From the NCBI RefSeq assembly GCF_030296595.1, contig NZ_AP027731.1:3162001-3226000 (forward strand): DNA of 64,000 bases. The letters are read 5' to 3'. The stretch comes from Naasia aerilata. Its GTDB lineage: Bacteria; Actinomycetota; Actinomycetes; Actinomycetales; Microbacteriaceae. The notes beneath the pieces were generated by a model that worked only from the letters and a program-made list of their open reading frames with translations, had not been told where the DNA came from and did not search any database. The stretch's first letter is position 1. Each line of letters opens with the position of its first letter. The position numbers and the translations under genes were made by a program. Shown here one piece after another: positions 22,411 through 30,693 of the stretch.

Positions 22411-23289
22411 ATGGAACAGAACGCACTTCCGGCGCAGGACGAGCGCCCCACCGTCGCAGAGCTCGAGGACCGGGCTTTCGAGCTGCGGACGAAGCTGCTG
22501 CAGCTGTGCGGAACCTACGAAGGCGCCGTGCACATCGGCGGGGACCTGTCGGCCGCCGACATCTTCACGGCCCTCTTCCACTACGGGCTGCACGTGGATC
22601 CGACCGACATCCGCAATCCCGAGCGCGACCGCTTCCTGCTCAGCAAGGGGCACGCCGCGGTGTGCATGTACATCGCCATGGCGATGCGCGGGTTCTTCTC
22701 CTACGAGGGGATCGTCGAGACCTACGGGCAGCTCGACAGCGCCTATGGGATGCACCCGTGCAAGGTGCAGCTCCCGGGCGTCGAGGCCTCGACCGGGTCG
22801 CTCGGCCACGGCCTGCCGATCGCGGTGGGCATGGCGCTCAGCGCGCGGCACCGCGGCGAGACGCACCGCGTCGTGTGTCTCCTGGGTGACGGCGAGACCG
22901 GCGAGGGGTCGGTGTGGGAGGCGGCGATGGCGGCCAACAGCAACCGGCTCGGCAACCTGGTCGCCTTCATCGACCGCAACCGGCAGCTGATGACGAGCTT
23001 CGCCGAGGAGCGGATCTCCTTCGAGCCCTACCCGGACAAGTGGCGCGCCTTCGGCTGGAACGTCGTGGAGATCAACGGCCACGACATGGGCGAGCTCGTG
23101 GGTGCGATCGACGCGCTGCCCGGTGCGGACAGCGACAAGCCGACCGTGGTGATCTGCGAGACCGTGAAGGGCAAGGGCGTCGACTTCATGGAGCACAACC
23201 TCGCCTGGCATGCCGGGTCGCTGAGCCCGAAGGATCTGGAGCGCGCGCTCGCGTCGCTCGAGGCGAACCGTGAGAAGGAGATGGCCTGA
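22411..23289 (+). CDS. Transketolase, N-terminal (thiamine diphosphate-binding) subunit
   Basis: A 292-residue half transketolase that needs the next gene for activity. It carries GTYEGAVHIGGDLSAADIFT, LLSKGHAAVCMYIAM, PCKVQLPGVEASTGSLGHGL, and the thiamine diphosphate motif LLGDGETGEGSVWEAAMAAN...FIDRN (GDG...N). Start ATG 22411, with AGGAGG 6 bases upstream. It ends one base into the C-terminal subunit. The enzyme moves two-carbon ketol units between sugars. In split form it is often dedicated to a peripheral pathway instead of the pentose phosphate cycle, which is known for other split transketolases and inferred here. Confidence 0.95.
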   Translation: MEQNALPAQDERPTVAELEDRAFELRTKLLQLCGTYEGAVHIGGDLSAADIFTALFHYGLHVDPTDIRNPERDRFLLSKGHAAVCMYIAMAMRGFFSYEGIVETYGQLDSAYGMHPCKVQLPGVEASTGSLGHGLPIAVGMALSARHRGETHRVVCLLGDGETGEGSVWEAAMAANSNRLGNLVAFIDRNRQLMTSFAEERISFEPYPDKWRAFGWNVVEINGHDMGELVGAIDALPGADSDKPTVVICETVKGKGVDFMEHNLAWHAGSLSPKDLERALASLEANREKEMA

Positions 23290-24254
23290 TGCCCGTGACG
23301 TTCACCTTCGGCGAGATGCTCTCGGCTCGCTCGGTCATCGGGACCACGCTCGCCGAGCTCGGGGAGACCCACGACAACCTCTGGGTGCTGACCCCGGACA
23401 TCGGGGCGACACTGGTCGAGTTCCGGGACAAGTACCCGGACCGCTTCCTCGACGTCGGCCTCGCCGAGCAGGTCTGCGTCGGGATCGCGGCCGGCCTCGC
23501 CTACGACGGCAACATCCCCGTGGTCTCCGGAATGCTCCCGTTCCTCAGCATGCGGGCCCTCGAGCAGGTGCGCACCGACGTCTGCTATCCAAACCTCCCG
23601 GTGAAGATCATCGGCACCCACGGCGGGCTGGTCGGCAACGGCGGGTCGACCCACTACGCGGTCGAGGACCTGGCGCTGATGTGCGCGCTGACGAACATGA
23701 CGGTCACCTCGATCGGCGATCCGCTCATGGTCGGTGAGGTGCTGCGCCAGTCGATGAGCATGGAGGGGCCGATCTACATCCGCCTCGCGGTGGGCAAGAA
23801 GGACATGGTCCTCTACGGCGAGGGCGAGCACGACATCCGCATCGGCAAGGGCATCACGGCTCGGCAGGGCACGGACGCCACGATCTTCACGCACGGCACG
23901 GTGGTCTCCCAAGCGCTCCAGGCCGCGGACGAGCTCGCCAAGGACGGCCGCTCGGTGCGGGTGGTGGACATGTTCACGCTGAAGCCCATCGATGCGGACC
24001 TGATCGCGCAGTGCGCCGAGGAGACCGGCGGGCGCTTCGTCGTCGTGGAGGACCACCTGGCCTACGGCGGGCTGGCGAGCCGCATCGCCGACGTGGTCGC
24101 CGACCGCGGCATCCGGCTCACGGCCTTCCGCCGGCTCGGGATCCCGCAGGTCTACGCGGGGTTCGGCGAGGACGAGCAGTTGCGCGACAAGTTCGGCTAC
24201 GGACTGGCCGCGACCATCGCGGCGACTCGAGAGGTCATCGCGGCCAAGGCCTGA
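23289..24254 (+). CDS. Transketolase, C-terminal subunit
   Basis: A 321-residue partner of the preceding subunit, containing the pyrimidine-binding domain (LTPDIGATLVEFRDKYPDRF, DVGLAEQVCVGIAAGLA with the catalytic Glu) and the C-terminal domain (DATIFTHGTVVSQALQAADEL, VVEDHLAYGGLASRIADVVA). TGATG overlap couples it to the N-terminal subunit. The active site forms between the two polypeptides. The gene is intact. Confidence 0.95.
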   Translation: MPVTFTFGEMLSARSVIGTTLAELGETHDNLWVLTPDIGATLVEFRDKYPDRFLDVGLAEQVCVGIAAGLAYDGNIPVVSGMLPFLSMRALEQVRTDVCYPNLPVKIIGTHGGLVGNGGSTHYAVEDLALMCALTNMTVTSIGDPLMVGEVLRQSMSMEGPIYIRLAVGKKDMVLYGEGEHDIRIGKGITARQGTDATIFTHGTVVSQALQAADELAKDGRSVRVVDMFTLKPIDADLIAQCAEETGGRFVVVEDHLAYGGLASRIADVVADRGIRLTAFRRLGIPQVYAGFGEDEQLRDKFGYGLAATIAATREVIAAKA

Positions 24255-24293
24255 CCCGCTCCCCCACTCGATCGGCGCTCAACGGAGAGACAG

Positions 24294-25364
24294 ATGAGAA
24301 CAGTAGCCGTCACCAAGATCGGCAGCCTGCGCGACCCCGACGAGTCGTCGCGCGGCCGGGTCGGGCTGGTCGACTTCCCCGAGCAGGAGCTCGGGCCGGA
24401 GGACGTGCGGATCCGGGTCGCCTACGCGGCGATCTGCGGATCGGACCCCCACCTCGCCGAGGGCTTCTTCGGCACCGACGTGCCGATCGGCCTCGGGCAC
24501 GAGATCTCCGGAGTGATCGAGGAGCTCGGCGAGCGCGCCCACCGCAACGGGCTGCAGGTCGGCGACCGGGTGGCCGGCAACTTCCTGCGCTTCTGCGGCA
24601 CCTGCCGCCCCTGCCAGGACGGCCGCCAGCAGTTCTGCGAGAACATTCAGGACTACAACCGGCCGGGCATGAGCGAGCAGATCGTGTGGCACGAGTCCCA
24701 GGTCTACAAGCTCCCGGACGAGGTCTCCCTGCTGCAGGGCTGCCTCCTCGAGCCCACCTCGGTCGCCGTGCGCATCGCGGACAAGACCCGCATCCGGGTC
24801 GGCGACCGCGTCCTCATCTGCGGGGGCGGCCCGATCGGCCAGCTCGCCCTCCAGGTCATGGGGAGGAACGGGGCCACCAGCCTCACCATGGTGGAGCCGA
24901 TCGCCGAGCGGCGCGAGATGGCGATGCGGCACGGCGCGAAGCACGTCATCGACCCGATCGCCGAGGACCAGTACGCGCGCGCCGACGAGATCACCGGCGG
25001 CCGCGGCTACGACGTTGTCATCGACGCCTCGGGGTCGCCGCGCGCGGTCAAGGGACTCCTCGACCTCGCCGCCAAGGGCGGCACCGTCATCTACGGCGCG
25101 ATGTACCCCGAGAAGTTCGAGATGCCGCTCAACCTCTCCGACTACCTCTACCTCCGCGAGCTCACCCTCACCGGGGTGTTCGTCTCGCCGTACGCGTTCC
25201 CGCGGGCGCTGCAGCTCCTGCCCGAGCTCTCCCTCGACGAGCTGACGCAGGCGGTCTTCGCACTCGAGGACGCGGAGGAGGCGTTCGCCGTCCACCTCAG
25301 CGGGCGCTATCCCAAGGTCGTGATCCGCTGCAACGATCTCGAGGGCGCGGAGGGTATCCGATGA
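24294..25364 (+). CDS. Zinc-dependent medium-chain (polyol/sorbitol-type) dehydrogenase
   Basis: A 356-residue MDR-family oxidoreductase. The catalytic zinc ligands are the Cys in AAICGSDPHLAEG and the His-Glu of GLGHEISGVIE. The structural zinc site is CGTCRPCQDGRQQFC, with four Cys. The NAD-binding Rossmann motif is VLICGGGPIGQLALQVMG. It probably interconverts a polyol or hydroxy-sugar and its keto form. It follows the transketolase pair by 39 bases with GGAGAG as ribosome-binding site, and its stop overlaps the ATG of the ABC ATPase (ATGA), so it belongs to the same operon. Confidence 0.93.
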   Translation: MRTVAVTKIGSLRDPDESSRGRVGLVDFPEQELGPEDVRIRVAYAAICGSDPHLAEGFFGTDVPIGLGHEISGVIEELGERAHRNGLQVGDRVAGNFLRFCGTCRPCQDGRQQFCENIQDYNRPGMSEQIVWHESQVYKLPDEVSLLQGCLLEPTSVAVRIADKTRIRVGDRVLICGGGPIGQLALQVMGRNGATSLTMVEPIAERREMAMRHGAKHVIDPIAEDQYARADEITGGRGYDVVIDASGSPRAVKGLLDLAAKGGTVIYGAMYPEKFEMPLNLSDYLYLRELTLTGVFVSPYAFPRALQLLPELSLDELTQAVFALEDAEEAFAVHLSGRYPKVVIRCNDLEGAEGIR

Positions 25365-26883
25365 CGATCCTCGACCAGCCCCCGATCGTCGGCACGATCC
25401 CCGCCCTCGAGGCCGACGGCATCTCGAAGCACTTCGACGGCGTCTTCGCCCTCAACGCGGCTCGGCTGTCCGTGCTGCCGGGCGAGATCCACGCGCTGCT
25501 CGGCGAGAACGGCGCAGGCAAATCGACCCTCGTCAAGGTGCTCACCGGGATCTACACGCCGGACGCGGGCCGGATCCTGCGGGACGGGGAGCAGGTCGAG
25601 TTCGCGAACGTCCGCGTCGCCAATCGGGCGGGCATCGTCGCGCTCTATCAGGAGCTCTCCATCATCCCCACGATCAGCGTCGCCGAGAACATCCTGCTCG
25701 GCGACCAGATCCCCAGCCGGGGAGGCATCGTCAACGGCAGGGAGCTGCGGCGCCGCGCGAAGGAGCAGCTCGACCGGCTGAACCAGAGGATCCCGCTGCG
25801 TCAGCTCGCGGGAGACCTCTCCCCGTCCAGCAGACCATGGTCGCGTTCGCCCGCGCGCTCGCCAACGACGCCCGCGTCCTCATCCTCGACGAGCCCACCG
25901 CCTCCCTGACGGACACCGAGATCATCGAGCTCTTCTCGGTCCTGCGCTCGCTGCGGGCGGAGGGCGTGGCGATCGTCTACGTCTCGCACCGTCTGGAGGA
26001 GGTCTTCGAGCTGTGCGACCGCCTGACGATCATGCGCAACGGCGAGACCGTCCTCACCAAGGCGGTGGCCGACTCCCACATCGATGAGGTCATCTCGACC
26101 ATGGTGGGACGCGCGGCCGGGGAGCTGTTCCCCGCTCGTGGCACGGCCACCTCCGAGGTGGCACTCCGGGTGGAGGGCCTCGACGGGCGCCGCGTGAAGG
26201 ACGTGTCCTTTGTCGCGCGGAAGGGCGAGGTCCTCGGAATCGGCGGACTCGCCGGCTCCGGGCGAAGCGAGCTGCTCCGCATCCTCGCCGGAGCCCAGAA
26301 GCACGTGGCGGGCACCGTCAGCGTGGGCGACACGACCCTGCCCGCCTCCCCTGGCGTCGGCAGGGCGCTCGACGCCGGAATCGCGCTCGTCCCCGAGGAG
26401 CGCCGCAGCCAGGGCGTCATCCTCAGCGCGACCATCCAGGACAACATCGCCCTGGCGAACATCCCGGCGGTCAGCTCGGCGGGCGTGGTCTCGGGCGGGC
26501 GCATCGCCGACATCGTGCAGCGCGGGATGGCCGACCTGCAGATCAAGGCCCGCAGTCCGCGCCAGCACGTCGGCGAGCTGTCGGGCGGAAACCAGCAGAA
26601 GGTCGTGCTCGCCAAGATGCTGGCCCGCAAGCCGAAGGTCCTGCTGATGGACGAGCCGACCCGCGGGATCGACGTGGGCACCAAGGCGGAGATCTACCGG
26701 CTGATCCGGGCGCTCGCGGCCGGAGGAACGACCATCATCGCGGTCAGCTCGGAGCTCCCGGAGCTGATCGGAATGAGCGATCGCATCCTGATCATGCACG
26801 AAGGCCGGATCTCCGGCGAAGTCCCGGCCGAGAACGCCGACGAGGAAATCCTGCTCGCGTACTGCTACGGAAAGACACGGTGA
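25361..26883 (+). CDS. Sugar ABC importer ATPase, RbsA/XylG type with two ATPase domains (one-base frameshift)
   Basis: CUT2-type ATPase. Domain 1 has Walker A LLGENGAGKSTLVKVLTG, Q-loop ALYQELSIIPTISVAENI, and Walker B VLILDEPTASLTDTEIIELF. Domain 2 has the degenerate Walker A IGGLAGSGRSELLRILAG, signature VGELSGGNQQKVVLAKML, and Walker B VLLMDEPTRGIDVGTKAE. This is the usual RbsA pattern. The frame breaks at the domain 1 signature. One C added at 25821-25824 gives LAGDLSPVQQTMVAFARAL. The corrected length is 507 residues. It would energise uptake of a monosaccharide or related compound with the following permease and lipoprotein. Confidence 0.93.
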
Positions 26884-26884
26884 C

Positions 26885-27874
26885 ATGACGACCACCAACA
26901 CCCAGCCGCCGCCCACCAAGGTGCCGGCTCAGCCGCGGACCTCGATCGGGAAGTTCCTGGTCCAGGGCGGGACGACCATCGCGCTGATCGCACTCGTCCT
27001 CTTCTTCTTCGCGATGCGCCCGGACGTCTTCCTCAGCTTCACCAACGTGCGGAACATCCTGTTCCAGGTCTCGATCCTCGCGATCATCGCGGGGGCGCAG
27101 ACCGTCGTCATGGTCGTCGGCGACTTCGACCTGTCGCTCGCCGCCACCTCGAGCCTTGCCGGTGCGGTCGCGGCCTCCCTCATGCTCGGCGGTGTCCCGA
27201 CACCGGTCGCCATCCTCGTCGCACTCGTGGTGGGGCTCCTCATCGGCATCGCCAACGGACTCCTGGTCGCCTATCTGAATCTCACGGCCTTCGTCGCCAC
27301 GCTCGCCACGATGACCTCGGTGATCGGCCTCGCGTACCTCGTGACCGAGGGGACGACGCTGTTCAACCTCCCCGGGGACTTCACCACCCTCGGCCAGGGC
27401 CGGTTCCTCAACATCCCGCTGCCGGTCTACATCGCCATCGCCATCTCGGTGATCCTGTGGGCCGTCCTCCGGTTCACGACCACGGGGCGCAAGTGGTACG
27501 CGGTCGGCGGCAATGCCGAGGTGTCGCGCCTGTCCGGGGTCAACGTCCGCCGCGGCCGCCTCCTGGCCTTCGCAGTCGCCGGCCTGATCTCGGCGATCGG
27601 CGGCATCCTGCTGGCAGCGCGCCTCGGCAGCGCGAGCGCGGTCCAGGGCAGCGACAACCTGCTCTTCTCGGTCGCGGCCGTCTTCCTCGGCATGACCGTC
27701 ATCAAGTCCGGACAGGCGAACCTCGTCGGCACCATGGTGGGCGTCGCCATCATCGGCGTCCTGAGCAACGGCCTCAACATCATCGGCGTGAACTCCTACG
27801 TCCAGCAGGTGGTCACCGGCCTCATCATCATCGCCGCCGTCACCCTGTCCTCCCTCAAGACCCGTGAGCGGTAG
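26885..27874 (+). CDS. Sugar ABC importer permease, RbsC type
   Basis: A 329-residue integral membrane protein of the ribose/xylose/AI-2 permease family. It has a cytoplasmic N-terminus, then about 8-10 helices. The family motif is GGDFDLSLAATSSLAGAVAA-like, read here as VVGDFDLSLAATSSLAGAV. Also seen are TFVATLATM-like TAFVATLATMTSVIGLAYLV, and WYAVGGNAEVSRLSGVNVRR, the ATPase-coupling region. GTLVG-like NLVGTMVGVAIIGVLSNGLN is near the end. It likely forms a homodimeric channel. It starts one base after the ATPase stop. Confidence 0.93.
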   Translation: MTTTNTQPPPTKVPAQPRTSIGKFLVQGGTTIALIALVLFFFAMRPDVFLSFTNVRNILFQVSILAIIAGAQTVVMVVGDFDLSLAATSSLAGAVAASLMLGGVPTPVAILVALVVGLLIGIANGLLVAYLNLTAFVATLATMTSVIGLAYLVTEGTTLFNLPGDFTTLGQGRFLNIPLPVYIAIAISVILWAVLRFTTTGRKWYAVGGNAEVSRLSGVNVRRGRLLAFAVAGLISAIGGILLAARLGSASAVQGSDNLLFSVAAVFLGMTVIKSGQANLVGTMVGVAIIGVLSNGLNIIGVNSYVQQVVTGLIIIAAVTLSSLKTRER

Positions 27875-27898
27875 CGCAACAGCCCGTCCACGAAAGAG

Positions 27899-27921
27899 CT
27901 GAGCGGCGCTGGTCCGCTCAG
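27899..27921 (+). promoter_or_regulatory. Intercistronic hairpin before the sugar-binding protein gene
   Basis: CTGAGCGG and CCGCTCAG form a perfect 8-base stem with a 7-base loop between permease and binding-protein genes, with no T-run after it. Hairpins at this place commonly stabilise or separately tune the binding-protein message, which is the likely role here. Confidence 0.5.
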
Positions 27922-27961
27922 GCACCCCCACCGGAATGCGATCACAACAACGGAGTAAGAG

Positions 27962-28966
27962 ATGCGCACACGATTCACCACACTGGCGGCCATCGGCGCC
28001 ATAGCGGCGCTGGCCCTCGCCGGCTGCTCGGGCGGCGGCGGAGGCGGCGGCGGCTCCGCTTCGGGCGGCGGGGACGGCGACAAGCCGTTCAAGGTCATCG
28101 CCTTCACGTCGGGCAATCAGACGCCCATCGGCGCCTGGTGGGTCAAGGCGGTGCAGGCCAAGGCCGACGAGGCCGGCTGGGATCTCACGATGATCCAGGG
28201 CGACTTCGACTTCCAGAAGATGAATCCGCAGGTGGAGAGTGCGATCGGCCAGGGCGCCGACGCGATCTTCGACGGCTACACCGACTACGCGTCGATCTCC
28301 TCCATCGTCACCGCGGCGAAGGACGCGGAGATCCCGATGTTCGCGATGGACAGCGGCACGGAGGCCACCGACGCCTTCGTCCTCAACGTCACCACCGACC
28401 AGCAGGGCATCGTCGACAGCACCATGGGCGCGTTCGACGAGGCGCTCGGAGGCCTCAAGGGCAAGAACGTCATGGTCATCGGCCACGACCCGCACCCCGG
28501 CATCCGCATGCGGGCCGGACTCGCCAAGGAGGCTCTCGAGAAGGCCGGGGCCAACATCGCGGGCGGCGACATCCAGAAGGTCAAGTCCCCCGCCACCGGC
28601 CGGACCGAGGCGCTCGCCATCGTCGCCGACTACCTGACCGCGCACCCGAACGGACTCGACGCGGTGTGGGTCGGCTGGGATGACGCCGCCCTCGGCGCCG
28701 CTCAGGCCATCACGGAGGCGGGCTCCCAGGCGAAGGTGACGGGCGTCGACGCGACGAGCGAGGCGATCGCGGGGATCCAGAGCGGAGGCGCTTTCCTCGC
28801 CACGATCGAGCAGCCCTGGCCGTCGATCCTCGACACCCTCATGGAGGCGATGACCGCCTACCAGAAGGACGGAACCCTCCCGAAGAAGAACTTCGAGGCG
28901 GTCGAGACGACGCTCGTGACCTCGGAGAACGCCGCGGACATCACGCCCTCGGACAAGCTGGGCTAG
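27962..28966 (+). CDS. Sugar ABC importer substrate-binding lipoprotein
   Basis: A 334-residue periplasmic-binding-protein-like lipoprotein of the ribose-binding type. The signal peptide ends in lipobox ALAGC, followed by a Gly/Ser linker. The mature domain begins FKVIAFTSGNQTPIGAWWVK and continues with QVESAIGQGADAIFDGYTD, IPMFAMDSGTEATDAFVLNV and VWVGWDDAALGAAQAITEAG, the expected LacI/PBP1 order. The ribosome-binding site is GGAGTAAGAG. It is the last gene before the hairpin at 28977-29009. The ligand is unknown. Its identity would define the pathway. Confidence 0.93.
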   Translation: MRTRFTTLAAIGAIAALALAGCSGGGGGGGGSASGGGDGDKPFKVIAFTSGNQTPIGAWWVKAVQAKADEAGWDLTMIQGDFDFQKMNPQVESAIGQGADAIFDGYTDYASISSIVTAAKDAEIPMFAMDSGTEATDAFVLNVTTDQQGIVDSTMGAFDEALGGLKGKNVMVIGHDPHPGIRMRAGLAKEALEKAGANIAGGDIQKVKSPATGRTEALAIVADYLTAHPNGLDAVWVGWDDAALGAAQAITEAGSQAKVTGVDATSEAIAGIQSGGAFLATIEQPWPSILDTLMEAMTAYQKDGTLPKKNFEAVETTLVTSENAADITPSDKLG

Positions 28967-28976
28967 GCCCTCGACC

Positions 28977-29009
28977 AGCGGGGGCGGGGACCGAGTCTCC
29001 GCCCCCGCT
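28977..29009 (+). terminator. Strong GC hairpin after the importer genes
   Basis: AGCGGGGGCGG and CCGCCCCCGCT form a perfect 11-base stem with an 11-base loop, 10 bases after the lipoprotein stop. The absence of a T-tract is common in Actinobacteria. It may attenuate transcription into the downstream SDR gene, since the same-strand genes resume 36 bases later. Confidence 0.65.
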
Positions 29010-29044
29010 CCCCTCTCGTCGAACTCTCACCAGAAAGTGGACTC

Positions 29045-29827
29045 ATGCGTTTGAACGGCAAGGTCGCCATCATCACCGGCGGCGCCAGCGGAATCGGCCT
29101 GGCGACGGCGCGCAAGTTCGTCAGCGAAGGCGCCAAGGTGCTCGTCGCCGACATCAACCTGCAGCGGGCGGAGGCTGTCGTCGCCGAGTTCGAGGCCGCC
29201 GGCTCTCCCGGGGCCACGGCTGCGGCGCAGGTCGACGTGTCGAAGTTCGCCGAGGTGGAGGCGATGGTGCAGCGCGCCGTCGACGTCTTCGGGAAGATCG
29301 ACGTCATCTTCAACAACGCGGGGATCGCCGGCGGGAAGGCCCTCCTCGACCACGACCCCGAGGTGGACTACGCGCCGATGATCCGCGTCGATCAGGACGG
29401 CGTGTACTACGGCATCCTCGCGGCCGGCCGCCAGTTCGTGAAGCAGGGCACGCCCGGCGTCATCATCAGCACGTCGTCCATCTACGGCGAGCAGGCCGCC
29501 GAGCTGGCCTTCAGCTACAGCGCGGCGAAGGCCGCGGTCATCTCCTTCACGCGCTCCGCCGCCTACGAGCTGGCCGAGCACGGCATCCGCGCCGTCGCCA
29601 TCACCCCCGGACGCGTGGGCACCCCGATCATCAACCAGTTCAGCGAGGAGCTGCGGGCCCTCTTCGCGTCCGAGCAGCTGCGGAACAAGATGACCGAGCC
29701 GGAGGAGATCGCGAACGTCGTCGCCTTCCTCGCCTCCGACGAGTCCAACGTCATCAACGGCACGGTCGTCCACGTCGACGACGGCTACTCCTCCTTCAAG
29801 CAGCGCTTCGACCTGCCGACGTTCTAG
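29045..29827 (+). CDS. Short-chain dehydrogenase/reductase
   Basis: A 260-residue classical SDR using NAD(P). The cofactor motif is ITGGASGIGLATARK, then FNNAGIAGG, the catalytic Ser of VIISTSSIYGEQ, and the YxxxK of FSYSAAKAAVISFTRSAA. An Asp after beta-2 (LVADINLQ) favours NAD over NADP. The C-terminus VINGTVVHVDDGYSSFKQ is typical. It probably oxidises a hydroxyl of a sugar-derived intermediate in the locus. The substrate is not inferable from sequence alone. Confidence 0.92.
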   Translation: MRLNGKVAIITGGASGIGLATARKFVSEGAKVLVADINLQRAEAVVAEFEAAGSPGATAAAQVDVSKFAEVEAMVQRAVDVFGKIDVIFNNAGIAGGKALLDHDPEVDYAPMIRVDQDGVYYGILAAGRQFVKQGTPGVIISTSSIYGEQAAELAFSYSAAKAAVISFTRSAAYELAEHGIRAVAITPGRVGTPIINQFSEELRALFASEQLRNKMTEPEEIANVVAFLASDESNVINGTVVHVDDGYSSFKQRFDLPTF

Positions 29828-29833
29828 GCACCC

Positions 29834-30693
29834 GTGATCACCGCCGACCTGGACGTCGCCTGTCACCTCAACGTCCTGGTGCCGGACGCCGCACCGGATC
29901 GCCTTCCCGCGGCTCTGGAGGCGATCGCCGCTGCCGGATACCGCCGCGTCGTGCTCCCACCTCTCGACCCGGACACGACCGATGCCGCCGCACTGCGGGA
30001 CATCGTGGCGGCATCGGGGCTCTCCCTCTCACCATGTGCGGCCAGAGCCCCGATGCCGATGTGTCCTCGCCGGACTCCGGGGTGCGGGCCGCCGGCGTCG
30101 CGGCGCTGCGTCGCACGCTCGACTTCACCGTCGCCGTGGGCAGCGACCAGCTCAACGGCGTGCCATACGGGCTCTTCGGGCATCCCTCGTCGCCGACCAG
30201 CCGGGAGGCGTTCCAACGGTCGGCGGCCGAGGTGGGTCGCGTCGCCGACGAGGCCCACGAGCGCGGCGTCACCATGACGTTCGAGGTGCTCAACCGCTAC
30301 GAGACGTCGCTCGTGAACACCGCCGCCCAAGCGCTCGACTACGTCGCCGCGAGCGGATCGGATCACCTCCGCATCCACCTCGACACGTTCCACATGGCGA
30401 TCGAGGAGGCCGACATGGCTGCGGCCATCCGGCTGGCGCTCCCTCGCCTCGGGTACCTCGAGCTCGGCCAGTCGGGCCGCGGCCCCCTCGCCACGGGCGT
30501 GGTCGACATCCCGGCCGTGGTCCGCGGGGCTCTTCGCGACGGCTACACCGGCCGCTTCGGACTGGAGGCCTTCTCGAGGCCGATCCTGCCCGAGTTCGTC
30601 GGGGACATGCTCGCCATCTGGCGGGAGACTTACGAGGACGGCGCGCGGCTCGCCGCGGACGCCATGAGCACCATCCAGGAGGGAACATCATGA
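29834..30693 (+). CDS. TIM-barrel sugar isomerase/epimerase, tagatose 3-epimerase-like (one-base frameshift)
   Basis: A member of the xylose-isomerase-like TIM barrels closest to D-tagatose/psicose 3-epimerases: MTFEVLNRYETSLVNTAAQA, HLRIHLDTFHMAIEEADMAA and GYTGRFGLEAFSRPI correspond to three metal-ligand segments (Glu, Asp, Glu). The fourth, usually HFHLGExNR, reads YLELGQSGR, so the ligand His is Glu and the following Glu is Gln. The GTG at 29834 lies 3 bases after the SDR stop. The frame breaks near 30022-30033. One added base joins ASGLSL to LTMCGQSPDADV, for 286 residues. It ends overlapping the next gene (ATGA). It likely interconverts ketoses or a ketose-like intermediate. Confidence 0.85.

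Noticed and set aside
25361-26883. Two separate half-size ABC ATPases
   Set aside because: The break falls inside the domain 1 signature motif and one added C joins the halves into a standard RbsA-type protein.
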